Source: [Bacteroides] pectinophilus
GTDB lineage: Bacteria; Bacillota; Clostridia; Lachnospirales; Lachnospiraceae
Direction: 5' to 3'
Length of the DNA: 64,000 nt
NCBI GenBank assembly: GCA_025146925.1
Contig: CP102260.1
Location: 1,131,001 to 1,195,000, forward strand
Shown: piece after piece, positions 7,851 to 15,473 of the stretch
Layout: every line of letters begins with the position of its first letter
Numbering within the stretch: the first letter of the stretch is position 1
The notes under the pieces: model-generated
Seen by the model: the letters and a program-made list of their open reading frames with translations, nothing else
Database searches by the model: none
What the model was told of the DNA's origin: nothing
Translations under genes and position numbers: made by a program

Positions 7851-8804
7851 ATGATGGGGATAAAAGAGCAGTATATTACCGTGGCGGAATATCTTAAGAA
7901 TATAAGGAAGGGAAGCATTGATGACAACGGAAGCATGAGAAGGGCATTCTGCTGGGATAACAGGACATTGAACGAGTTTATTATATCTATAATGGAAGAT
8001 GCCTATATTCCACCGATAATATTAGCACCGGTGATTGAAGCTGATTCAGCGGTAATTGTGGACGGAATACAGAGAAGTGCTGCCATGATGCTTTTCAGAT
8101 ACGGCAATTACAGAATCACATCGGTTGTAGAGAAGCCTGTTATTGAACGTGATGATATTGCGCTTGACATGAGAGGTGCGGCATATGACGAGCTTCCTCT
8201 GCAATTCAGAAGGATATTTGACAGCTATAAGCTGAGAGTAGTTACAATAACCGGAAGTAATATTGATACAGGGAGGCTAATCAGAATCTACAACCGGCAC
8301 AGTAAGTTGAACATTACACAGCATGGGCTTACATATCTGGGACAATATGCAGAAGGTGTGAGAGTGGCTGCAATGTCGGGCTTTTTCAGAAACTGCATGG
8401 AATACAGTGATGATGAACGCAGGAAGGGACTGTACGAGAGAATTGTATGTGAGGCTGTCGCATGGCTTTTTCACAGGGAGTATGCAGAATTGAATTTTAC
8501 CAATATGTGTGACCGCCTGAGAGAACATATGTCATATGATGAGCTTGCTGAAGTGCAGTATTATCTTGATTGTATGGAGAGGATATGCGGAGATGATTTT
8601 AAAGGAGTGCTTACGGCAGACAGCGTGGTCATGTGGCTTCGTATATACAGGCACTGTGTAAGAAGCAGCCGTACTGAAGAGGATTTCTATAAGCTTATCT
8701 CATATATGAACGGCAATGACCATATGTACTCTGTGATGAAGAAGGACTTACGCAATGGAAAGCCTGTTGGAAAGTTTATTGATAAGCTTGTTGAAGCATA
8801 TTGA
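7851..8804 (+). CDS. DUF262/ParB-like protein
   Basis: The 317-residue protein begins with a DUF262-type (GmrSD N-terminal/ParB-like) domain. It shows RAFCWDNRTLNEFIISI, a proline-rich strand YIPPIIL, and IVDGIQRSAAMM, with the DGxQR signature at about residues 71-75. The remainder is helical with no recognisable nuclease domain. DUF262 proteins include nucleotide-dependent DNA-targeting subunits and ParB-fold regulators. The start has a GAGGTGA ribosome site overlapping the end of the sigma-like gene, so both are in one SOS-controlled operon. Its job here could be regulation, DNA binding or nucleotide hydrolysis; I cannot choose. Confidence 0.7.
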   Translation: MMGIKEQYITVAEYLKNIRKGSIDDNGSMRRAFCWDNRTLNEFIISIMEDAYIPPIILAPVIEADSAVIVDGIQRSAAMMLFRYGNYRITSVVEKPVIERDDIALDMRGAAYDELPLQFRRIFDSYKLRVVTITGSNIDTGRLIRIYNRHSKLNITQHGLTYLGQYAEGVRVAAMSGFFRNCMEYSDDERRKGLYERIVCEAVAWLFHREYAELNFTNMCDRLREHMSYDELAEVQYYLDCMERICGDDFKGVLTADSVVMWLRIYRHCVRSSRTEEDFYKLISYMNGNDHMYSVMKKDLRNGKPVGKFIDKLVEAY

Positions 8805-8819
8805 AGTTCATTGATATGC

Positions 8820-8848
8820 TTGCCATTAACTGATGTATGTGCTATAAT
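8820..8848 (+). promoter_or_regulatory. promoter of folT
   Basis: TTGCCA (8820-8825), a 17-base spacer and TATAAT (8843-8848). It starts a leader that contains the THF riboswitch. Confidence 0.7.
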
Positions 8849-8873
8849 CAGTTTCGCGTAAAGCATAATTTAA

Positions 8874-8973
8874 GAGCAGAGTAGAATTTTGTGCGTTAAG
8901 TGCTGAGTGAACAGGGAGTTGTCATTCGGACGAAAAGATTTCTTGCGGTACAGAATTCGCATCCCGCTGCTAC
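8874..8973 (+). ncRNA. THF (tetrahydrofolate) riboswitch
   Basis: The leader holds the conserved blocks of the class I THF aptamer in order: GAGTAGA, GCGTTAAGTG, GGGAGTTGTC, ACGAA and GCATCCCGCT. The closing stem pairs AGCAG (8875-8879) with CTGCT (8967-8971). Downstream, CTACATAA (8970-8977) can pair with TTATGTAG (9002-9009). ATACCTC (8995-9001) is complementary to GAGGTAT of the folT ribosome site, so control of translation is likely. The gene it precedes, a folate transporter, is the usual target. Confidence 0.85.
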
Positions 8974-9040
8974 ATAATATGATATGGACATCACATACCT
9001 CTTATGTAGGGCTCGGACTACTGCAAAGGAGGTATTTTTT

Positions 9041-9652
9041 ATGAAAAAATTTGTAACAATGCTGTCAGAATCAGCTAAGGAACTCAGAAGTACACGCAAT
9101 CTTACGTTGTGTGCCATGTTTGCGGCAATAGCTGTTGTGCTTGGATATTTTACAATCCAGATTTCAAGCTTCCTTAAGATTGGTTTCTCAGGAATACCGA
9201 ATCAGATTGTGTCATGTCTGTTTGGTCCGGCTGCGGGTGCCATGTTTGGCGGGGCGCTTGATATAATTAAGTATATCATTAAGCCTACAGGTGCATACTT
9301 TCCGGGATTTACAATCAGTGCAATAGTGGCAGGACTTATATACGGTTCATTCTATTATAAGAAGAATCCGGGATTCATGCGCGTGCTTGCTGCATCATTT
9401 CTTGTTAATGTCATTGTTAACATCGGACTTAACACATTATGGCTTGCAATTATGTACAATTATGACGGCGTAAAGTATCTTGCCGTGCTTCAGACAAGAG
9501 CAATCAAGAATATAGTTATGACACCGGTAGATGCCATCGTATTCTGGACAGTCATGAGACCGGTAGGTGCGATAATCAGTGAACTTATGCCTGGACGCCT
9601 TACTAAGGAACACAGTAAAATAACAGCCGCTATATTCAGCAGCGGTAAGTAA
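9041..9652 (+). CDS. folT: folate ECF transporter S component
   Basis: The 203-residue integral membrane protein has about six hydrophobic segments and the S-component pattern near its N-terminus (NLTLCAMFAAIAVVLGYF, then GFSGIPNQIVSCLFGPAAGA). It binds folate and works with the shared ECF module (EcfT and two ATPases), which is not encoded here. The THF riboswitch in its leader supports folate as the substrate over other vitamins. The ATG follows AAGGAGG directly; a longer frame beginning at 8984 would run through the riboswitch expression platform and is rejected. Confidence 0.85.
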   Translation: MKKFVTMLSESAKELRSTRNLTLCAMFAAIAVVLGYFTIQISSFLKIGFSGIPNQIVSCLFGPAAGAMFGGALDIIKYIIKPTGAYFPGFTISAIVAGLIYGSFYYKKNPGFMRVLAASFLVNVIVNIGLNTLWLAIMYNYDGVKYLAVLQTRAIKNIVMTPVDAIVFWTVMRPVGAIISELMPGRLTKEHSKITAAIFSSGK

Positions 9653-9721
9653 AAAGATTTGTGCGTGCGCACAAACTTGGGATGCCCGAAGAAGCGGGCG
9701 GAAAAGGAGATTATACAATAT

Positions 9722-10291
9722 ATGAGACTTGTAATTGCATCAGACATCCACGGTTCAGCAAAGTACTGCGCACAGCTTCTTGAGTGCTATGATAAGGAGC
9801 AGGCAGAACGTCTTGTGCTTCTTGGAGATATACTTTATCATGGCCCGCGTAATGACCTTCCTGACCAGTATGCACCTAAGACTGTAATTGAACAGCTTAA
9901 TGAGAGAAAGGACGAGATTATCTGTGTCCGTGGCAACTGCGATACTGAGGTTGACCAGATGGTTCTTAAGTTCTCTGTAATGTCAGGACAGGGCGTGATA
10001 TTTGCAGACGGATATACATTTGTAATGGCGCATGGTCACAAGCTTAACGGGCCTGACAGACCGGCACTTTGTGATAAGGATGTGCTTCTGTGCGGACATA
10101 CACATGTGCCTAAGGCAGAATGGCAGCCGGTAGACCCTGAGGATGAGACTAAGGGTACATATCTTTACCTTAATCCGGGCTCGGTATCAATTCCGAAGGA
10201 GAATAGCTGGCACGGATATATCCTTTATGAGAACGGAACATTTACAATGAAGGATTTTGAGGGCAATATCAAAAAGATAATAAATCTATAA
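9722..10291 (+). CDS. yfcE: YfcE-like metallophosphodiesterase
   Basis: The 189-residue protein is close in size to E. coli YfcE (about 184) and has the calcineurin-type metal motifs in order: SDIHGS near the N-terminus, LGDILYHGPRN, RGNCDTE, MAHGH and CGHTHVPKAE. These bind two metal ions, usually Mn, and hydrolyse phosphodiesters. The start is chosen at MRLVIASD because AAGGAGA precedes it. A small hairpin (GTGC arms, 9657-9675) lies between folT and this gene but has no T-run, so read-through from folT is possible. The natural substrate is not known. Confidence 0.85.
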   Translation: MRLVIASDIHGSAKYCAQLLECYDKEQAERLVLLGDILYHGPRNDLPDQYAPKTVIEQLNERKDEIICVRGNCDTEVDQMVLKFSVMSGQGVIFADGYTFVMAHGHKLNGPDRPALCDKDVLLCGHTHVPKAEWQPVDPEDETKGTYLYLNPGSVSIPKENSWHGYILYENGTFTMKDFEGNIKKIINL

Positions 10292-10384
10292 TAATAGTTT
10301 ATATATTTTTAATGTGATTTTTCAGCTAATCATGGTAAAGTATGTCATGTAAGAAGTATTTAGTGGCGTTGAGGTATTATTGCG

Positions 10385-10549
10385 ATGAACAGTTGGAAAG
10401 AAAAACTTCATGTTGTTATATTGAAAAGCATGAATAATATAGTCTTTAAGTGCCCTAACTGCGGCGCTAAGATAACGGTTCCGAGGGGGCATGGCATAAT
10501 ATGCATCAAGTGTCCTGAATGTAGAATAGAATTTAATAAAAAGACATGA
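10385..10549 (+). CDS. 54-residue zinc-ribbon protein
   Basis: A short gene with a GAGGT ribosome site 11 bases upstream encodes 54 residues. The N-terminus is a short helix (SWKEKLHVVILKSM). It is followed by FKCPNCGAKITVP, then 10 residues and CPECRIEF, a rubredoxin-like four-cysteine zinc knuckle pair like the MJ0042 or zinc-ribbon fold. It ends in a basic KKT tail. It lies between yfcE and ftsH on the same strand. The cysteine spacing and the ribosome site argue that it is real although it is very short. Function unknown; such ribbons bind zinc and often nucleic acid or partner proteins. Confidence 0.7.
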   Translation: MNSWKEKLHVVILKSMNNIVFKCPNCGAKITVPRGHGIICIKCPECRIEFNKKT

Positions 10550-10596
10550 TTCTGATAACCATATAATTATCACGTGAATGTCAGAGGGAGGCGTTG

Positions 10597-12447
10597 ATGA
10601 AGGAAGTCAAACAACCTAAGAAGCCGTTGATGTTTTACTATATGATTGCTCTTGCAATCATTCTTGTACTCAATATGGTAGTAATGCCATGGTTCTATGA
10701 GAAGAGTATTAAGGAAGTTGATTACGGTACGTTCCTTAATTGGGTAGACAGCGGTTCTATTGCCCAGGTAGAGATAACAGATAATGATATCAAGTTTACA
10801 AAGACAGATGAACAGTATGTTGTCTATAAGACAGGCAAGATGGATGATTATAAGCTGGTGGACAGGCTGTATGAGGCAAATAATAATATTAAGTTTACCA
10901 AGGAGATTCAGCAGCAGACATCACCTATAATCGAATTCCTGCTTACGTGGATACTTCCGATAGCGGTATTTGTAATTATCGGGCAGCTTCTTAATAAGAA
11001 GATGATGAACGGAATGGGCGGTGCCAATTCGATGAGCTTTGGCAAGAGTAATGCCCGCATATATGTCCAGTCTACAGGAGGTGTGACATTCAAGGATGTT
11101 GCAGGACAGGAGGAAGCAAAGGAAGCACTTACTGAGATAGTTGATTTCCTTCATAATCCTGACAAATATGCAGAGATAGGCGCGAAGCTTCCTAAGGGAG
11201 CACTGCTTGTAGGTCCTCCGGGAACAGGTAAGACTCTTCTTGCCAAGGCGGTTGCAGGTGAAGCGGATGTTCCGTTCTTCTCGATTGCAGGTTCGGAATT
11301 CGTTGAGATGTTTGTCGGTATGGGTGCATCCAAGGTTCGTGATCTGTTCAAGCAGGCGAATGAGAAAGCACCGTGTATAGTATTTATCGATGAGATTGAT
11401 ACGATAGGTAAGAAGAGAGACGGCGGCTCTTACGGCGGTGGTAATGACGAGCGTGAACAGACGCTGAACCAGCTTCTCACGGAGATGGATGGCTTTGACG
11501 GTAAAAAGGGTGTTGTAATTCTTGCAGCAACCAACAGGCCCGAATCACTTGATAAGGCTCTTTTAAGACCGGGAAGATTCGACAGAAGAATTCCTGTAGA
11601 ACTTCCTGACCTTAAGGGAAGAGAAGCTATTCTGCGTGTACATGCTGATAAGGTAAGAGTTAACGAATCAGTTGACTATTCTGCAATAGCAAGGGCGACT
11701 GCGGGTGCATCAGGTGCGGAGCTTGCCAACATTGTGAACGAGGCAGCCCTTCGTGCCGTAAGACACGGAAGAAGAACTGTCGGACAGGAAGACCTTGAGG
11801 AGAGCGTAGAGGCAGTAATCGCAGGACAGAAGAAAAAGAACTCTTCAGTTACGAATAAGGAAAAGCTTATTGTATCATACCATGAAGTCGGACATGCACT
11901 TGTCGCAGCAATGCAGACACATTCGGCTCCGGTTACCAAGATTACGATTATTCCAAGAACCTCAGGAGCACTCGGATATACAATGCAGGTTGATGAGGAT
12001 GAACACAATCTTATGAGTAAAGAAGAGCTTGAGAATAAGATTGCGACATTCACCGGAGGACGTGCGGCTGAGGAGCTTATATTCCACTCAGTAACAACAG
12101 GCGCGTCTAATGATATTGAGCAGGCAACCAAGCTTGCAAGAGCTATGATTACCAGATACGGTATGAGTGATTTTGACATGGTTGCATTTGAGACAGTCAG
12201 CAATCAGTATCTCGGCGGCGACACGTCGCTTGCATGTTCGGCACAGACGGCAGCGAAGATTGATGAGATGGTTGTAGAGGTTGTCAAGAAAGCACATGCA
12301 AAGGCAACAAAGATTCTTGAAGAGAACATTGGAAAGCTTCACGAGATTTCTAAGAAACTGTATGAGGAAGAATCAATAACAGGTGAGCAGTTCATGGAGC
12401 TGCTTTCAAGAGAGGTTATTGTGGATGATGCAGGCAGTGATGCATGA
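10597..12447 (+). CDS. ftsH: ATP-dependent zinc metalloprotease FtsH
   Basis: The 616-residue membrane protease has two N-terminal membrane helices (about 14-34 and 112-132) enclosing an extracytoplasmic loop. It then has the AAA module: Walker A GPPGTGKT near 206-213, FIDEIDTIG, and the second region of homology NRPESLDKALLRPGRFDRR. The M41 protease domain carries HEVGH near 429-433, whose histidines bind zinc. It degrades misassembled membrane proteins and some regulators. The ATG at 10597 is preferred over a TTG three bases upstream because of spacing from GGGAGG. A strong terminator follows. Confidence 0.95.
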   Translation: MKEVKQPKKPLMFYYMIALAIILVLNMVVMPWFYEKSIKEVDYGTFLNWVDSGSIAQVEITDNDIKFTKTDEQYVVYKTGKMDDYKLVDRLYEANNNIKFTKEIQQQTSPIIEFLLTWILPIAVFVIIGQLLNKKMMNGMGGANSMSFGKSNARIYVQSTGGVTFKDVAGQEEAKEALTEIVDFLHNPDKYAEIGAKLPKGALLVGPPGTGKTLLAKAVAGEADVPFFSIAGSEFVEMFVGMGASKVRDLFKQANEKAPCIVFIDEIDTIGKKRDGGSYGGGNDEREQTLNQLLTEMDGFDGKKGVVILAATNRPESLDKALLRPGRFDRRIPVELPDLKGREAILRVHADKVRVNESVDYSAIARATAGASGAELANIVNEAALRAVRHGRRTVGQEDLEESVEAVIAGQKKKNSSVTNKEKLIVSYHEVGHALVAAMQTHSAPVTKITIIPRTSGALGYTMQVDEDEHNLMSKEELENKIATFTGGRAAEELIFHSVTTGASNDIEQATKLARAMITRYGMSDFDMVAFETVSNQYLGGDTSLACSAQTAAKIDEMVVEVVKKAHAKATKILEENIGKLHEISKKLYEEESITGEQFMELLSREVIVDDAGSDA

Positions 12448-12460
12448 TAGCATGAAAAGG

Positions 12461-12504
12461 ATATGGGCTGTATAGCACAAGCTATGCAGCCCATATTCTT
12501 TTTT
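12461..12504 (+). terminator. terminator after ftsH
   Basis: Ten-base arms ATATGGGCTG and CAGCCCATAT enclose a 16-base loop and are followed by TCTTTTTT. Confidence 0.85.
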
Positions 12505-12606
12505 GGCATCCACAGTCTTTTCACGCCGCTAAAACGCCATTTCGTGCAAAATACGATACAACCGGAAAATAATGTTGTAAAATCACCTCACAAACATCAA
12601 AACAAA

Positions 12607-12652
12607 AGTGTGACAGGTGTTGGAACACAAAATCGAGAAGTTTTGTCACACT
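12607..12652. promoter_or_regulatory. operator-like inverted repeat before the HTH gene
   Basis: AGTGTGACA (12607-12615) is repeated inverted as TGTCACACT (12644-12652), and TGTCACA occurs again at 12656-12662. The repeats sit directly upstream of and inside the likely promoter of the HTH gene, as expected for an autoregulatory site. Confidence 0.45.
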
Positions 12653-12654
12653 CG

Positions 12655-12683
12655 TTGTCACATATTGAAAAGTGTTTTTAGAT
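12655..12683 (+). promoter_or_regulatory. possible promoter of the HTH gene
   Basis: TTGTCA (12655-12660), a 17-base spacer and TTAGAT (12678-12683). The -35 overlaps the third TGTCACA copy. It is a moderate match only. Confidence 0.4.
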
Positions 12684-12731
12684 GTGAGAAAATGGTAATT
12701 GTGATACATTTTACAGACAGAGGTGTTGAAT

Positions 12732-14294
12732 ATGAGCGGGTTCTCAGAATTGTTGACAGAGTACGTTGGACGAGGAGTATATAGTAAACGTCAGGTTGCG
12801 GAGATGTGTGGTATTGACCGTACCATGCTGCAAAAGATATTATCCGGTGGAAGAAAACCAAAGAATGAAGACTTCGTGATTAAGATAGGAAGCAAGCTTG
12901 CAATATCGGCAGAGGAGCTTAAGAGGCTGCTTGAAGAATATCATATTCTTGATGTTGGAACCGATACATACTATCAGAGAAAAGAAGTGGAAGGCTTTAT
13001 AAAGGATTTTTATAAGGGAATCAAGAATCCGCCGAGAAGTGAGAAGTTCAAGATAGCCCCGTATGATGATAATGATGATGAGATATCATGCAAATGTGGT
13101 AAATACAATATAGCCAACAGACTGTACAATCTGCTCGCAAGAGAGCTTAATGATGATGGCGGAGATATACTGCTTTATATTCAGCCTGATTACAGTGACA
13201 TTATAGCAGCGCTTCTCAATGTATGCGGAGAGAATACAAGAATGCGCCATATCATATGTCTGGGAAATGGAAGTGAACGTGATACGCTCAGACAGAACAT
13301 GAGTATTTTTCATAAAATACTTCCGTTTGTTCTTACTGACAGTGAATATAATGTAAGATATTATTATGAAAATGTTCTGTCGCATAGAAACAGTATGCAG
13401 CTATTTACAAATTATATAATAGTGAACAGGACTGTGATAATGTTTGACTATAATGAGGACAATGCAATATTTATAAAAAATGAGGATGTGTACAATATGG
13501 TACACAACAGCTTTGAGAATATATGGCGTAATTCTGAAGTGCTTATAAATTATAATGATGATGCAACGGCATATGTTAAAAATATCTTCAGACCGGGAAG
13601 CTTACAGCACAGAATGCTCGAATATGGTCCTGATATCAGACTCGAACTTATAGATGGCATATGTAAGGATATTCTTGCGAATGATATTCCGGAGCGTGAG
13701 ACTTACATAGACACCCTTTTGCAGGATATTGCAAAATTCAGGACAAGTATTGAGGAGGATGAGAAACCTGTTAAGGTGTATTTTACAAGGGCAGGGCTGA
13801 GACGCTTTGTTGAAAGCGGAAGAGTTGATAACATGCCGGTAAAACTGAAGAATAACAACATATCGCAAGAGATAAGATTTAAGCTTCTGGAACAGCTCAT
13901 TGATGATATGGATAATAATATACAGAGCATATATATAGTAAATGATGACGTATTTGGCGTTACGGATAAGGAGATGCTGGAGCTTGATTCTAACGGACAT
14001 CTTATAATGACACGGAGCTCACAGAGTGGTGGAATGCAGTTTATGGATGTAAGTGAGCAGGGGCTGATAAATGCATTTCATGATTTCTTTGAAAATCTGG
14101 AAACTGATTCCCGCGTGACAATGGGAGATTCCGCAAAGATGTACATACAGGATATTATTAATGAATATAATTCTAAATTATCATCCGGGGGGGGGTACAG
14201 CCTCGTAAAGGAACCGGAAGAATGGCAGGACGCACAACACCCACAACGGCCGGCAGCAGGAAATAATATAGAGAATAATATCAGCCCGGCGTAA
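12732..14294 (+). CDS. large HTH (XRE-like) regulator, function unknown
   Basis: The 520-residue protein opens with a helix-turn-helix of XRE type: YSKRQVAEMCGIDRTMLQKI and then LSGGRKPKNEDFVIKIGSKL, residues about 16-70. I do not recognise the remaining 450 residues. They are rich in Asn, Asp, Ile and Tyr, lack membrane helices, and hold a cysteine pair (CKCGK near 120) that may be remnant. The protein probably senses a signal through this large domain. The start follows AGAGGTG. A run of nine Gs at 14187-14195, coding Gly near residue 487, could slip and alter the last 30 residues. Inverted repeats upstream suggest autoregulation. Confidence 0.65.
   Translation: MSGFSELLTEYVGRGVYSKRQVAEMCGIDRTMLQKILSGGRKPKNEDFVIKIGSKLAISAEELKRLLEEYHILDVGTDTYYQRKEVEGFIKDFYKGIKNPPRSEKFKIAPYDDNDDEISCKCGKYNIANRLYNLLARELNDDGGDILLYIQPDYSDIIAALLNVCGENTRMRHIICLGNGSERDTLRQNMSIFHKILPFVLTDSEYNVRYYYENVLSHRNSMQLFTNYIIVNRTVIMFDYNEDNAIFIKNEDVYNMVHNSFENIWRNSEVLINYNDDATAYVKNIFRPGSLQHRMLEYGPDIRLELIDGICKDILANDIPERETYIDTLLQDIAKFRTSIEEDEKPVKVYFTRAGLRRFVESGRVDNMPVKLKNNNISQEIRFKLLEQLIDDMDNNIQSIYIVNDDVFGVTDKEMLELDSNGHLIMTRSSQSGGMQFMDVSEQGLINAFHDFFENLETDSRVTMGDSAKMYIQDIINEYNSKLSSGGGYSLVKEPEEWQDAQHPQRPAAGNNIENNISPA
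14187..14195. repeat. G9 homopolymer inside the HTH gene
   Basis: Nine consecutive Gs sit in frame 30-odd codons before the stop. Tracts of this length are prone to slippage, or to sequencing error in their count. Confidence 0.8.
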
Positions 14295-14327
14295 TATAAT
14301 ATACTGAGTTGCAACGGAGCCCGGTAT

Positions 14328-15071
14328 ATGAGTAGACACAGAAATATATTATTAATGGTAGTATTTGTTGTGATGACTGTTCTGGCATGTATCCCGGCAG
14401 AGAATATTAATGCTGATAATAAGTATAATAGCAGCGCGTGGAATGGAACAGCTGATGTGGCGGAAGAAACGGATGCAGGAGCAGATGCGCACCTCGAGTA
14501 TCCGGAAGTATATACATACGAGAACGTAGTTGCCTTAACCTTCGATGACGGACCCGGGCAGTCAACAGAAAAACTGCTTGACGGGCTTAAGGAGAGGAAT
14601 GTTAAGGCAACTTTTTTTCTGGTGGGAGAGAATATTGAAGGTAATGAAGAGATAGTAAAAAGGATGTATGACGAGGGGCATCTTATCGGCAATCATACAT
14701 TCAGCCACGTTCAGCTTACGGCAGTATCTGAAGGAAAAGCCCTTGAAGAGGTGAATGAGACTAATGAGGCAATCAAAGCAATAACTGGAGTCCGGCCGTA
14801 TTATATAAGACCACCATATGGAATGCTGAGTTCATGCATGGCAGAAGAGATTGACATGCAGTGTGTGCTGTGGACGGTTGACCCCGAGGATTGGAATACA
14901 TCTGACTGCGGTGCCGTTGTCAGGCATGTTGTGAAAAATGCAAAGAATGGTGACATAATACTTATGCATGATATCTTTGACTCATCAGTGACGGCGGCTC
15001 TGGAGATTGTTGACAGGCTTAAGGAGCGCGGATATGTTTTTGTTACGGCAGACCAGCTTATTCTTGATTAG
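14328..15071 (+). CDS. polysaccharide deacetylase (NodB family)
   Basis: The 247-residue protein has an N-terminal signal or anchor helix (about 7-22) and a NodB domain of carbohydrate esterase family 4. The motifs are in order: TFDDGPG (catalytic Asp), HTFSH (zinc histidines), RPPYG and LMHD. It probably removes N-acetyl groups from peptidoglycan or another cell-surface glycan outside the membrane. The tryptophan of motif 4 is present in VDPEDWNTSD. It starts 33 bases after the HTH gene on the same strand, so the two may be cotranscribed and the regulator may respond to the cell wall, which is inference. Confidence 0.9.
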   Translation: MSRHRNILLMVVFVVMTVLACIPAENINADNKYNSSAWNGTADVAEETDAGADAHLEYPEVYTYENVVALTFDDGPGQSTEKLLDGLKERNVKATFFLVGENIEGNEEIVKRMYDEGHLIGNHTFSHVQLTAVSEGKALEEVNETNEAIKAITGVRPYYIRPPYGMLSSCMAEEIDMQCVLWTVDPEDWNTSDCGAVVRHVVKNAKNGDIILMHDIFDSSVTAALEIVDRLKERGYVFVTADQLILD

Positions 15072-15110
15072 GGGTTGATTTTTTTATTGTTTCATATTAT
15101 TATACAATAA

Positions 15111-15375
15111 ATGCGGTGAGGAAGAGGAGTACCTGACAGCTATCGCAAGAGAGAACAGCTCACAGGCTGCAAGGCTGTTTCGTGAATGGTCAGGGAAGGT
15201 AGCTTCTTAGCAGCACATCTGAACAATCATAATCTGACGGATTGTGACTTAAGTAGGATGTGACGGGGTGACTGACGTTATTACAGTCGATAAGGCCGGA
15301 AGGTGAAGTAAGGTGGTACCGCGTTAATACGCCCTTGCATTGCAGAGTCTCTGTAGTGCAGGGGCTTTCTGTTTA
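15111..15375 (+). ncRNA. T-box leader of valS (valine)
   Basis: The leader carries the invariant T-box AAGGTGGTACCGCG (15310-15323) and a terminator hairpin at 15331-15365 followed by a T-rich run. In stem I, CCTGAC (15132-15137) pairs with GTCAGG (15189-15194) and GAAG (15121-15124) with CTTC (15203-15206). This leaves a specifier loop whose 3' strand is GAAGGTAG, with GUA (a valine codon) at 15199-15201. The UGGU in the T-box fits the ACCA end of tRNA-Val. Uncharged tRNA-Val would prevent termination. The remaining 402-base gap before valS holds nothing else I can name. Confidence 0.9.
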
Positions 15376-15473
15376 GTTGGTGCATTTTTGCACACGTGAT
15401 AATCAGATATTAATCTGATGTTCACACTAATATTATAAGATAAAGACAGATTGAAAAGAATGGAGAAGAGAGA

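Noticed and set aside
11676-12203. Open frame of 175 residues on the minus strand inside ftsH
   Set aside because: It lies opposite a clear ftsH gene, has a Ser/Leu/Ile-biased composition and no ribosome site.
14078-14692. Open frame of 204 residues on the minus strand
   Set aside because: It overlaps the end of the HTH gene and the start of the deacetylase gene, both well supported; composition is that of an antisense frame.
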